From positions 186,001 through 250,000 of IMG/VR virus record IMGVR_UViG_3300042455_001086: a stretch of DNA of 64,000 nt. One strand, written 5' to 3'. Below are positions 51,613 to 60,257 of the stretch, piece after piece. Below the pieces are notes generated by a model. The model was not told the origin of the DNA, ran no database searches, and worked only from the letters and a program-made list of their open reading frames with translations. The DNA is from a virus. Within the stretch, counting starts at the first letter, position 1. Every line of letters begins with the position of its first letter. The translations under genes and the position numbers were made by a program.

Positions 51613-53373
51613 TTGGAAATACAAAAAAAACTGATAGAACATAAAGCCCTTGATTTATTGGACTCATATAGTGGGGCCAATAACCATATTCTATATATGA
51701 AGACCAAAAAAGAAACTAATAAAAAGTTTTATCCAACAAGAACTCAAGCCGAATATGTTGTAACTTATTTTGATACAAAACCAAAGGTTGCAAGAAAGTG
51801 GGTTGAACTGGATCCATACTTTGCAAAGAAGTTTGCACAAGAAAGATATTTGTTTGAAACGCCAGAAAAAGTCTATATTGAAAAGCTACTTGTTGAAAAA
51901 GATAAATCATATCATATCTGGGGTAAATTTTTTGAAAAAGACAGTTTGTCCGAATTTTGGGTGCCCAAGTCGTCCCTTATTAAATCACAAACGGTAGATG
52001 ATATTGTTATTGATTATTCTAAATACGAACATAGACCTCCACTATCACACCAGAAAGAAGCAATAGAAAAACTTACAAAATCTAGAAGATTTATTTTAGC
52101 TGATGACATGGGCGTCGGAAAGACATGTTCCACAATTATCGCAGCACTTGAGACCAACACAAAAAAAATTTTGGTAGTTTGTCCTGCGTCACTTAAAATA
52201 AATTGGCAACGAGAATTTAACATATATACCAATCGTAGTATTTTTATTGCTGAAGGAAAAAAATTCTCAACGGAACACGATATTGTAATTGTTAATTATG
52301 ATATTTTAAAGAACTTTTATGATATTAAAAACCCAAGTGATTCGCCAATTGGTCAAACTAACTTTGATTTAATCATATTGGATGAAGCTCATATGGTAAG
52401 TAATAGTCAAGCTGCTAGAACAAAAATAATTAATAGTTTTACAAAAAAAGCCAAATATTTGTGGTTATTAACGGGAACACCAATGACAAACAGACCAATC
52501 AACTATTATAATTTATTAAATTTGATTGAAAGTCCGGTTGCACAAAACTGGATGGCGTATGCTATTCGTTATTGTCAAGGATTTCAGTTTAGAGCTGGCA
52601 ATCGAAAAATATGGAATGTAACCGGAGCATCAAATCTGGAAGAATTAAGAGAAAGAACATCAAAACAAATTTTAAGAAGATTAAAAGAAGATGTTTTGGA
52701 TTTACCGGATAAGATTATTACACCCGTATATTTAAGAACATCATCAAAAGAATATAAAGATTTAATGGGTGAATATTATGAATGGTTAGAAAATAAAAAA
52801 GAAGAATCCTCTTCTCTTACCGTTCAGTTCTCAAAACTTATGAAAGTAAGAAAAGTAATTGCAAATGAAAAAGTAAAAGAAACAATTGAATTTGCTCAAA
52901 ATATTATAGACCAAGGAAAAAAAGTAATAATATTTACAAACTTCACAGATACACTTCAACTTATCCATAATCATTTTGGTAAAGAATCGGTATATCTTGA
53001 TGGTAGTTGTAATAAAGTCCAAAGACAATACGCTGTAGATCAATTCCAAGAAAATGAAAAAATTAAAGTGTTTGTTGGAAACTTAAAAGCCGCCGGTGTT
53101 GGACTTACATTAACTTCAGCCGAAGTTGTAATAATGAACGATTTATCATTTGTTCCCGCAGAACACGCACAAGCTGAAGATAGGGCATATCGTTACGGTC
53201 AAAAAAATAATGTATTAGTTTATTACCCAGTGTTTATTAATACAATTGAAGGTACGATATATGATATTCTAAATAAAAAGAAAAAAATTATCGGAACCGT
53301 AATGGGTGATGAGGTCCAAGATACTGGTGATGTTGTGGAAGAAATTTTGAATCTTATAAATAAAAGACCTTAA
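51613..53373 (+). CDS. SNF2-family helicase (SMARCAL1/UvsW-like role)
   Basis: 586 residues with a probable TTG start at 51613; the first ATG (51697) would remove 28 residues of conserved-looking sequence (KALDLLDSYSGANNHILYMK). Motifs of superfamily 2 SNF2 enzymes: Q-type region YEHRPPLSHQKEAIEKL, Walker A ADDMGVGKTCS, DEAH box LIILDEAHM, motif III LLTGTPMTN, motif V LKAAGVGLTLTSA, motif VI QAEDRAYRYGQ. Likely a DNA translocase for fork remodelling or recombination, a role UvsW plays in T4. First gene of a plus-strand cluster that continues with virion-type genes. Confidence 0.88.
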   Translation: MEIQKKLIEHKALDLLDSYSGANNHILYMKTKKETNKKFYPTRTQAEYVVTYFDTKPKVARKWVELDPYFAKKFAQERYLFETPEKVYIEKLLVEKDKSYHIWGKFFEKDSLSEFWVPKSSLIKSQTVDDIVIDYSKYEHRPPLSHQKEAIEKLTKSRRFILADDMGVGKTCSTIIAALETNTKKILVVCPASLKINWQREFNIYTNRSIFIAEGKKFSTEHDIVIVNYDILKNFYDIKNPSDSPIGQTNFDLIILDEAHMVSNSQAARTKIINSFTKKAKYLWLLTGTPMTNRPINYYNLLNLIESPVAQNWMAYAIRYCQGFQFRAGNRKIWNVTGASNLEELRERTSKQILRRLKEDVLDLPDKIITPVYLRTSSKEYKDLMGEYYEWLENKKEESSSLTVQFSKLMKVRKVIANEKVKETIEFAQNIIDQGKKVIIFTNFTDTLQLIHNHFGKESVYLDGSCNKVQRQYAVDQFQENEKIKVFVGNLKAAGVGLTLTSAEVVIMNDLSFVPAEHAQAEDRAYRYGQKNNVLVYYPVFINTIEGTIYDILNKKKKIIGTVMGDEVQDTGDVVEEILNLINKRP

Positions 53374-53392
53374 TTTCTTTTAAACTTATTGG

Positions 53393-53399
53393 TATTTAT
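53393..53399 (+). promoter_or_regulatory. TATTTAT element
   Basis: 5 nt before the ATG of the metallopeptidase-SOD gene (53405), in a 31-nt gap. Confidence 0.38.
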
Positions 53400-53404
53400 A
53401 AATA

Positions 53405-55504
53405 ATGAAACTTACTGTAAAACATATTGATTCTGGTCTTGACCCACAAGACAAGAAAATGTATAACGATTTTATTAAATTTATAAATTCAAAATATCCA
53501 GTCAATAAAGAACTCGAAATTTTATTTCTTGGTGAGAAAAATGGACATATGTCCACTGGGTCTCAAAATATGAACGGAGTTATTAAAGTCTTATCCAAAA
53601 ATAGATTGAACCGTGATATAATGAGAACTCTAGCACACGAATGGGTTCATGCGCATCAAAGATTTGTTTTAGGTAGAGAAAGAGGTCCGGACATTGGTGG
53701 TCAAAATGAAGATGAAGCAAATGCTTTCGCTGGACAATTAATTAAAATGTTTGAAAAAGAATATCCAGACTATAATGAACTTGTTTTTGAACATTCAAAA
53801 CCATTAATAAAAAAACTTGATCTTTTAAAAGAAGAAATTCTTAAAACAGAAAAACAAAATTTACATAAAGAATTTATTACTGAAATGAAAAAAATTGGTA
53901 TTGAAAAATTACCATATTCATATTCGGCTATGAAACAATTTGTTGATCCTAAAACAATGGACATTCATTACAACAAACATTATAAAGGTTATGTTAAAAA
54001 ATTAAACGCCGCATTATCAAACAAAAAAGGTGAAATGGAACTTGAGGATATTGTTAAGTCCATATCAAAATTTGACACAAAAGTAAGAAACAATGCTGGT
54101 GGGGCTTTTAACCATGCTTTATTTTGGAAAATGTTGTCACCAAAAAAACAAAAACCAAGCAAATCAATTTTAGAAAAAATTAAAAAAGATTTTGGAAATT
54201 TAAAAAAATTAAAAGATGAATTTAATTTAATTGCCAAAGATGGTTTTGGTTCTGGTTGGGCTTGGTTAATTCTTACAAAAAATAATAAATTAAAAATAAC
54301 TTTTACACCAAACCAAGATAATCCATTGATGGATGTTGTCAAAGGTGGTGGTTTTCCGTTACTAGGACTTGATCTTTGGGAACATGCTTATTATTTAAAA
54401 TATCAAAACAAAAGAGACGAATATATAAATAATTTTTGGAACTATATAAATTGGGATTTTGTTAATGATTTATATGAAACGAAATCAAAAAAGAAATTAA
54501 ACGAATCATTAAGAAAAATTATTGTTGAAAATGATACTATGGATTATGATTTAAAAAAGGCAATGAGTCGTGAATTACAAAAAATCAGACTTATACCCTT
54601 GGATGCCGAATCCGCATCAGAAGCAATTAAAAACATCATAACTGCCGAAACTTCAAGAGGTAATATTGATTTTAATAGAACACTTGAAGGTCTTATGTCG
54701 CTTAATTTGAGTAATGTATCAGAAAGATCAAAATATAGATTTAATAATTATTTTCAAAGATTTGTAAAAAGTAAGTCAAGAGGTCTTGATTTTGAAGGTA
54801 TGGTGGCCGGATTTTTAAATGGTGATCTAGCAACAAGTAATGTTTCACCATTCGATGTCTCAACACCAGCTGGTGATAAAATTTCTTGTAAAATCGTTAG
54901 AAGTCAAAAAGAACGAATAACACTTAAAAGTATTAAAGAAACATTGGGTCAATATTTAGCCAACTATTCTGGTTCTGAAGAAAACAAACAAGAATTGTTA
55001 AAGATGAGCCAACAACCAAATTTTCTTAGATTATTGGTAAATCACGAAAATCAAGATTTGAAAAATCAAGCCGAAGATATATTGGAATTTTTACTTACAG
55101 ACATCACCGGGTTGTTGGTTGGTATCCCAAATGAAACAAAAGTTGGAATTGATTTATATTATTATGATAAAAATAAAATTATTGATCTTGTTAAAACACC
55201 TGGGTTATTAAATGCCGGAAGATCACCAGAAGCACAAACAATATCATTATCAACAAAAATACTTAGTGGTGATAAAACTATGTCTGGATTTATTCAGTTT
55301 CCAGTTTTAACAATGGATGATTATCAATCTTTTTTAATTGGTGATGAAAAAACAAAAGAAGTTTTAAATTTATTTAATCAACTTGGAAACAAATACGGTG
55401 TTCCAAGACTTGGAGACAATTTACCACAAGACATTATTATAGGTTTATCTAAAAATGAAAGATTCAAGTTAGATCTTAAAAAATTGGTAAATCCAATAAG
55501 GTAA
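53405..55504 (+). CDS. Metallopeptidase-superoxide dismutase fusion protein
   Basis: 699 residues, three parts. (1) 1-~150: zinc peptidase-like domain with HEWVH (78-82) and a later NEDEANAFA (Glu104 as possible third ligand). (2) ~165-358: complete Fe/Mn superoxide dismutase, from LPYSYSAMKQFV through MDIHYNKHYKGY, FNHALFW and PLLGLDLWEHAYYLKY; the four metal ligands map to His188, His237, Asp323 and His327, and Tyr196 matches the active-site Tyr. (3) ~365-699: after a helix SLRKIIVEND, an unrecognised domain with FDVSTPAGDKISCKIVRSQK. Flanked by a helicase and a neck protein gene. SOD activity is likely; why a phage protein carries it is unknown. Confidence 0.88.
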   Translation: MKLTVKHIDSGLDPQDKKMYNDFIKFINSKYPVNKELEILFLGEKNGHMSTGSQNMNGVIKVLSKNRLNRDIMRTLAHEWVHAHQRFVLGRERGPDIGGQNEDEANAFAGQLIKMFEKEYPDYNELVFEHSKPLIKKLDLLKEEILKTEKQNLHKEFITEMKKIGIEKLPYSYSAMKQFVDPKTMDIHYNKHYKGYVKKLNAALSNKKGEMELEDIVKSISKFDTKVRNNAGGAFNHALFWKMLSPKKQKPSKSILEKIKKDFGNLKKLKDEFNLIAKDGFGSGWAWLILTKNNKLKITFTPNQDNPLMDVVKGGGFPLLGLDLWEHAYYLKYQNKRDEYINNFWNYINWDFVNDLYETKSKKKLNESLRKIIVENDTMDYDLKKAMSRELQKIRLIPLDAESASEAIKNIITAETSRGNIDFNRTLEGLMSLNLSNVSERSKYRFNNYFQRFVKSKSRGLDFEGMVAGFLNGDLATSNVSPFDVSTPAGDKISCKIVRSQKERITLKSIKETLGQYLANYSGSEENKQELLKMSQQPNFLRLLVNHENQDLKNQAEDILEFLLTDITGLLVGIPNETKVGIDLYYYDKNKIIDLVKTPGLLNAGRSPEAQTISLSTKILSGDKTMSGFIQFPVLTMDDYQSFLIGDEKTKEVLNLFNQLGNKYGVPRLGDNLPQDIIIGLSKNERFKLDLKKLVNPIR

Positions 55505-55511
55505 TATTTAT
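55505..55511 (+). promoter_or_regulatory. TATTTAT element
   Basis: 13 nt before the ATG of the neck gene (55525); begins at the stop codon of the previous gene. Confidence 0.38.
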
Positions 55512-55524
55512 ATAAAAAAGAACT

Positions 55525-56649
55525 ATGGCAATTATATCTGAACCAGGAAGGAGCGACCTTTATAAAAAAGTAAGACATTTACTTGGTGCCCCTTTAAGAA
55601 GTGTTGAATTGGAAGACGAACAAATGGATACTCTTCTTGAATTTTCAATTGACGAATATTCACAATATGTTCAAGATTGGTTAATTGAATCTCAATGGTC
55701 AGCATTAAATAATTTAAACCTTGATACACAATCTTTATCCAGAGCTTTCACAACAAGAAGTTTGGATTATGAAACAAGATATACTTACGCATACTCAAAA
55801 ATTGTTGGTCTTCAAGCCGGCGGTGATTGGGTATTGAAAAAAGATTATATTCAGTTGGTTAAAGGACAACAAATTTATGAAATTCCGGCAAATAGAGAAT
55901 TAAATGAGATGTTGTGGTTCACGCCACCAGAAATGAATAACTTACTTTTTGATCCTTGGGCATTTGGTGGTATTGCTGGTGGTGGTATTTCAGGACCAGC
56001 AGGTTATGCTCAAGTTGGTAATTTATCTGGTAGTTACTTTTTAATGCCAGCATTTGATATGTTATTGAGAATGCAAGAAATAAATATTCAAAAAAGAATT
56101 ATCGCTGGTGAATTAACATATAGAGTAACAGCATTACCAGATGGTAAGAAAGCGGTTCATTTGATGAACACACCAGGTGGTAAATTTGACTTCGGTAATT
56201 CAACATTAATGAAAGGAAAAGTTTGGTATTGGTATTATGATGTTGGTCCGGAAGATAGAGATAAATGTTTAAAGGATAATCCAGATATTATCAAATTACC
56301 ATCTGATGTTCCATTTGACAAAATGAGTTGGCACGACTTAAACAATCCGGCACAAATCTGGGTTAGAAGGTGGTTTATAGCATATTGCAAAGAAACACTT
56401 TCAAAGGTTCGTGGTAAATTTAGTGGTAATTTAAAAACACCAGATGGTGATTTACAACTGGAATGGCAAACACTAGCGACAGAAGCTAAAGATGAAAAGA
56501 CAAAATTGATAGATGAATTAATTGGTGCTGAAGGTCGATTAACTAGGTTAAAACCAGAAAAAGTAATAGAAAGAGACGCATTAATTGCCGAAAACTTAAA
56601 TAAATCCCTAAAATTTAGGGCGATGCCAAGACAAATATATGTGATATGA
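55525..56649 (+). CDS. Neck/head-completion protein, gp13-like
   Basis: 374 residues. The N-terminal part DLYKKVRHLLGAPLRSVELE, then QMDTLLEFSIDEYSQYVQDW is the charged helical start typical of T4-like neck gp13 proteins, followed by LKKDYIQLVKGQQIYEIPAN and a Gly-rich loop (FGGIAGGGISGPAGYAQVG). The segment WVRRWFIAYCKETLSKVRGK near the C-terminus is also characteristic. Such proteins close the filled head and dock the tail. Other neck/tail genes of the set lie on the opposite strand at 49316-50875, so the cluster has been broken by inversion or insertion. Overlaps the next gene by 4 nt (ATGA). Confidence 0.72.
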   Translation: MAIISEPGRSDLYKKVRHLLGAPLRSVELEDEQMDTLLEFSIDEYSQYVQDWLIESQWSALNNLNLDTQSLSRAFTTRSLDYETRYTYAYSKIVGLQAGGDWVLKKDYIQLVKGQQIYEIPANRELNEMLWFTPPEMNNLLFDPWAFGGIAGGGISGPAGYAQVGNLSGSYFLMPAFDMLLRMQEINIQKRIIAGELTYRVTALPDGKKAVHLMNTPGGKFDFGNSTLMKGKVWYWYYDVGPEDRDKCLKDNPDIIKLPSDVPFDKMSWHDLNNPAQIWVRRWFIAYCKETLSKVRGKFSGNLKTPDGDLQLEWQTLATEAKDEKTKLIDELIGAEGRLTRLKPEKVIERDALIAENLNKSLKFRAMPRQIYVI

Positions 56650-57017
56650 TAAAGGTTGAAAATTTAACACCCAGAAAAAATGTTGTTAGATACCAAACAC
56701 AAACAGTTGTTGAACCGAAAGTGGTCATTGAAACCCCAAAGGAGGTTTGTAAAGTAATTTCTGAAACACAATATGTAACAAATGATGAAACTTTTTTAAT
56801 TGTAAAAGAAGTTGATTATTCTGAAGTTACTTTAAATTCTAATATATCTACAAAAATTACAATAAAATCATTAACAAGTGTTTTAGTTAAATCAGATGTT
56901 GGTTCTATTGACGAAGAATGGGATGAACTCCTTTTAGAAAAAGGAGCTTGTGTTCAATTCCAATTTGTTGAGGGTAACTGGTATGTTAAAGCAAGTGATG
57001 GTCTAAAGATGGGTTAG
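56646..57017 (+). CDS. Small putative virion protein
   Basis: 123 residues, translationally coupled to the neck gene (ATGA overlap). The sequence is beta-rich with conserved-looking pieces [20 protein letters not shown] and [20 protein letters not shown], reminiscent of small tail or neck decoration proteins. I do not recognise a family. It converges with, and its stop overlaps, the truncated HNH gene. Confidence 0.65.
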   Translation: MIKVENLTPRKNVVRYQTQTVVEPKVVIETPKEVCKVISETQYVTNDETFLIVKEVDYSEVTLNSNISTKITIKSLTSVLVKSDVGSIDEEWDELLLEKGACVQFQFVEGNWYVKASDGLKMG

Positions 57018-57175
57018 ATTATCTTTGATCCTTTACTCAAATTTTCTTTAGCCCATAGTGGTTGTAGATTTGTGTAATGACAAAGCTTGTAAATTTCTTC
57101 TTCGTTTTTTGCCGATGATAGTGGTATTATGTGGTCAATATGCCAACCATAAAATCCATAATTATCCCAAAACAT
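57014..57175 (-). pseudogene. Truncated HNH endonuclease
   Basis: 53 residues: [20 protein letters not shown] followed by [18 protein letters not shown], the complete catalytic beta-beta-alpha-metal core of phage HNH homing endonucleases (H-DH..P, N, N...K). The usual 80-100 N-terminal residues are missing and replaced by the overlapping RHH gene. Too short to bind DNA as a normal homing enzyme, so probably a relic. ATG at 57175 lies within the RHH gene. Confidence 0.65.
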
Positions 57176-57308
57176 ACTCTCTAACTAATCTTTCAATTAA
57201 TGTTGAGACCTTGTGACCGTCATCTTTTATTTTTTGATAAAGTTTAGGATCTAAACTTATACCAAATTTTATTTTTTTATCTTCTTGGTTAATTTTTGGT
57301 CTCCCCAT
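57162..57308 (-). CDS. Small ribbon-helix-helix-like protein
   Basis: 48 residues: [20 protein letters not shown], then [20 protein letters not shown]. The strand-helix-helix pattern with SxLIExLV fits an RHH (CopG/Arc) transcription factor. A TATTTAT element lies 3 nt upstream. It overlaps the HNH remnant by 14 nt in another frame and lies 47 nt from the end of the DNA polymerase gene. A regulator of phage genes or of the endonuclease remnant is possible; function not shown. Confidence 0.6.
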   Translation of the reverse strand: MGRPKINQEDKKIKFGISLDPKLYQKIKDDGHKVSTLIERLVREYVLG

Positions 57309-57311
57309 AAT

Positions 57312-57318
57312 ATAAATA
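57312..57318 (-). promoter_or_regulatory. TATTTAT element
   Basis: 3 nt before the RHH gene ATG (57308), after the DNA polymerase stop. Confidence 0.35.
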
Positions 57319-57355
57319 TCTGTCAGTTTATTAAAGTTTCACTTTTATTAAAAAA

Positions 57356-60148
57356 TTATGAAATAAATTTTTGCATATATGGATCAACATTATCATACAT
57401 ATGATATGGTGAAATGCCAACTTTTTCCCAGAATACAACCTCATCATCCGACATTTCCATAACATCCTCTAATTTATCCTGATCTTTTTCATCAAAAGGA
57501 ACACCATTTATTAACTCACATTGGTCTTTAGTAAAAAATGGTCTATCTTCCGGATTTTTAACCAATAAACCATTTCTAACTTCCTCTTTAAAACAAACAA
57601 GTAATGGTTCCACTCTTTTATTAAATGTCGCAATTGCTCTTTGGATATTATAATCACCAGTAAGTCCTGGGTTACTTTCTAATTCTTTGGGGTCAATTCT
57701 ATAACAATTAAGTTGTATAACTGATCCCACTATATCTGGATTAACTTTTGAATTTGAGAAAAAAGTTTTTAGTTGTTCTTCATTCCACCCTTTCTTTGGT
57801 TGATTTACTTTCTGAACATCTCCGTGTGATGCTTTTGTTCCGTTATTCACATAATAAATTACATCACCAAGACTAACATTAAGGCCTTCTTTAATTACAA
57901 GTTCCATATGTGCTTGTCTTGACATTTCAGCCCCAGCTTTTGTTTTGGTTTTACTTCTTTTGATGTAATCATCAATGGTTTGTTTAATCTTTGCCTTGTT
58001 TGCAATATCCATCAAAGGAATCTTTTGGTCAAATATTTTTTGTAGATATTCGTAATACCATTCAACAAACCCTTGTCCATCACCATTAAGTAAAAGTTTA
58101 ATTCCTTTGTCCAAAAACAATTCAATATATTTTGGCATCTTTTTAGATTTAATCGAATTTCCCGTAAGTTTAACCTTACCTTTATCCGTTAATAAAGCAT
58201 AGTTCTTACGAGCAAGGTTTATACACGCTGGCCAACAGCCGTCTATATCTAAGCCCATCTTTCCACGCATACACATATCATTAAATTCCGCAACATCAGC
58301 GTCAGCACCAAGATATTCTTTACCTTCCTTTACCAACCAGTTAAGACCTTTACCAATATATTTTTTGTTTTCCATTCCTTCTGGTGTTATAAAATTAATA
58401 CCATCAGTATCTAAAATTGTTATTTGATACCCCCTTTCAGTAAAAAAATGAATCATCATTCTTAAATATTGTCTTCCAGTGGTAGTAATCATTTCACCCT
58501 TGTCCATATCACCCCAAGGAAATACTTGTGGTGCTGACAAAGCACCAAAAAGTGAATTGATAAATATTTTTACGGGTAATTGGAAATTATCATATTTTTG
58601 TGAAATTTTCTTATCTTTTGTTTTCCACTCGGCGGATAGATTCTTATACATAATACGAGTATCCCTAAAATAAGATAATAAACCTTTCATTACACCAGTT
58701 ATATCCGATTCTGGGAATACATCGTGTGTTAATTGTATTGATGGATATAGTGATGAGTAGTCAAGTTTTAATACATCCTTTGAGTATCCAGTTTTAAGTA
58801 ATCTTGACAATCCACCAACAAAGTTTCTTTTTTCTTTTTTTGCTGGAATTGCAAGACCATTCTTATACGACCAGGCAAGCATTACAAGTTTCCAGATTGT
58901 GGCGGTTCCCATCGTTGAAACCCTCTCATATGTTGTTGGAAGAAGTGATGCAAGAAGAAAAGATCCTTGGTTGAACTCTTCATCAACAAGTAAAGTTTCT
59001 TCCAAGTCATCGTCCAAGTAACGCTCCACAATATCATCACCGGTTGTTTGAATATAAATGTCAGTTCTTCTTGAACATACCTCATCTATTTTTTCATCAA
59101 TACCAACTTTCTTATATTTTCCGTTTTCAATGTTTAACCAGTATAGGTTTTTTTCCTTGTATAAAGAACCAATCTTGTCGTGGTCAATATACACACGATC
59201 ACTAGCTTCAGCATCAATAAATTTTGTGATGTATTTAAGTCCGGCTTCTTTGATTGAGGAATTAATTGCTTGAGCTCTACGAACTGAATGTATGATGTCA
59301 ATAATGTTATAACCCCACATTTGAGTTTGGGTAAAACTCTCAACTTCGTTTCCTAATTTTAATATTGATTCTTTTTGTGTGATTGATCTTTCACCGTGAA
59401 GTGACTTTGCAACTTTCTTTATATCAAGATTTAAAATCTTACATCTTTCATAAATCCAGTACCAGTCAAAGTTTGCTGAGTTATACCCAGAAATAATTGA
59501 TGGTTTTATTTCATCTATAATTTTAAAGAACTCAACAATACCTTTTCTTTCTTCGTCATCAGTTGAACACTCAATTACTTTACTATAACCCTTATTTGTT
59601 TTAATCCCAATCATAAAGATTCTCCCATCTCTAGGTTCTAGAGATGTGGTCTCAAGGTCAAATACAAGTCGCGTGATGTCGTTGTAGTCTTCAAATCCTT
59701 TGAATAATCTCTTTTCTTTTGAGACTAAGAATTGTTCTGTTGGTGTAAGCATTAAGAATTTATCTCTTACCTTTTCACCCCATGGATCAATTCCACCATC
59801 TCTAAAAAATTGTGTAAGTGCTCTATATCCTTTTAAAGATTTAACAAGGAATGTTAAACCGTTTTCTAATTGTTCATTTCCGTCTGTTCTTAATTTTTCT
59901 ATAATAATACCATACTTGGTCATCGCTTCTTTTTGTAAAGCCTTTGATCCTTGGTAAAAGTTTAACCCTCTTAAATCACCAACCCAAGCAAATGCAATTA
60001 AGCTATCTCTTACAATTGATTTTCCTTTTCCCGGTATTTCTTTGATTTTATAAATGTGGTCTTTTTGATAATCAAACTCTATTGCCACAATGTGTTCTTC
60101 TGGGTCGTTTCCTTCTAGAAACGATTTAATTTCTTCTGCTGTAATCAT
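57356..60148 (-). CDS. DNA polymerase, family B, T4 gp43-like
   Basis: 930 residues (T4 gp43: 898). 3'-5' exonuclease: Exo I LVFDLETTSLEPRDG, Exo II ISGYNSANFDWYWI. Polymerase: motif A KLDYSSLYPSIQLT (~462), motif B KIFINSLFGALSA (~528), motif C TILDTDGINF (~577), where the usual YxDTDS is LDTDG. It replicates the phage genome together with the helicase, SSB and UvsX genes found elsewhere in the window. The ATG lies after a 109-nt leader containing a TATTTAT element (57 nt away) and a small hairpin at 60175-60191. Confidence 0.94.
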   Translation of the reverse strand: MITAEEIKSFLEGNDPEEHIVAIEFDYQKDHIYKIKEIPGKGKSIVRDSLIAFAWVGDLRGLNFYQGSKALQKEAMTKYGIIIEKLRTDGNEQLENGLTFLVKSLKGYRALTQFFRDGGIDPWGEKVRDKFLMLTPTEQFLVSKEKRLFKGFEDYNDITRLVFDLETTSLEPRDGRIFMIGIKTNKGYSKVIECSTDDEERKGIVEFFKIIDEIKPSIISGYNSANFDWYWIYERCKILNLDIKKVAKSLHGERSITQKESILKLGNEVESFTQTQMWGYNIIDIIHSVRRAQAINSSIKEAGLKYITKFIDAEASDRVYIDHDKIGSLYKEKNLYWLNIENGKYKKVGIDEKIDEVCSRRTDIYIQTTGDDIVERYLDDDLEETLLVDEEFNQGSFLLASLLPTTYERVSTMGTATIWKLVMLAWSYKNGLAIPAKKEKRNFVGGLSRLLKTGYSKDVLKLDYSSLYPSIQLTHDVFPESDITGVMKGLLSYFRDTRIMYKNLSAEWKTKDKKISQKYDNFQLPVKIFINSLFGALSAPQVFPWGDMDKGEMITTTGRQYLRMMIHFFTERGYQITILDTDGINFITPEGMENKKYIGKGLNWLVKEGKEYLGADADVAEFNDMCMRGKMGLDIDGCWPACINLARKNYALLTDKGKVKLTGNSIKSKKMPKYIELFLDKGIKLLLNGDGQGFVEWYYEYLQKIFDQKIPLMDIANKAKIKQTIDDYIKRSKTKTKAGAEMSRQAHMELVIKEGLNVSLGDVIYYVNNGTKASHGDVQKVNQPKKGWNEEQLKTFFSNSKVNPDIVGSVIQLNCYRIDPKELESNPGLTGDYNIQRAIATFNKRVEPLLVCFKEEVRNGLLVKNPEDRPFFTKDQCELINGVPFDEKDQDKLEDVMEMSDDEVVFWEKVGISPYHMYDNVDPYMQKFIS

Positions 60149-60174
60149 AATATATTTTTGAGTGGTTCATTTGC

Positions 60175-60191
60175 TGTCGTGTCAAACGACA
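60175..60191 (-). promoter_or_regulatory. Hairpin in DNA polymerase leader
   Basis: TGTCGT / 5-nt loop / ACGACA: perfect 6-bp stem, 26 nt before the polymerase ATG and inside its predicted leader. T4 gp43 represses its own translation by binding a leader hairpin; this could be the counterpart (inference). No T run follows, so it is not a terminator. Confidence 0.45.
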
Positions 60192-60205
60192 TTTACCTTA
60201 CCCCA

Positions 60206-60212
60206 ATAAATA
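60206..60212 (-). promoter_or_regulatory. TATTTAT element
   Basis: 57 nt before the DNA polymerase ATG; would give a leader containing the hairpin at 60175-60191. Confidence 0.38.
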
Positions 60213-60257
60213 TATTGGATTGGTTGTGTATTGTCAAATAAAAAATTTAATATATAT

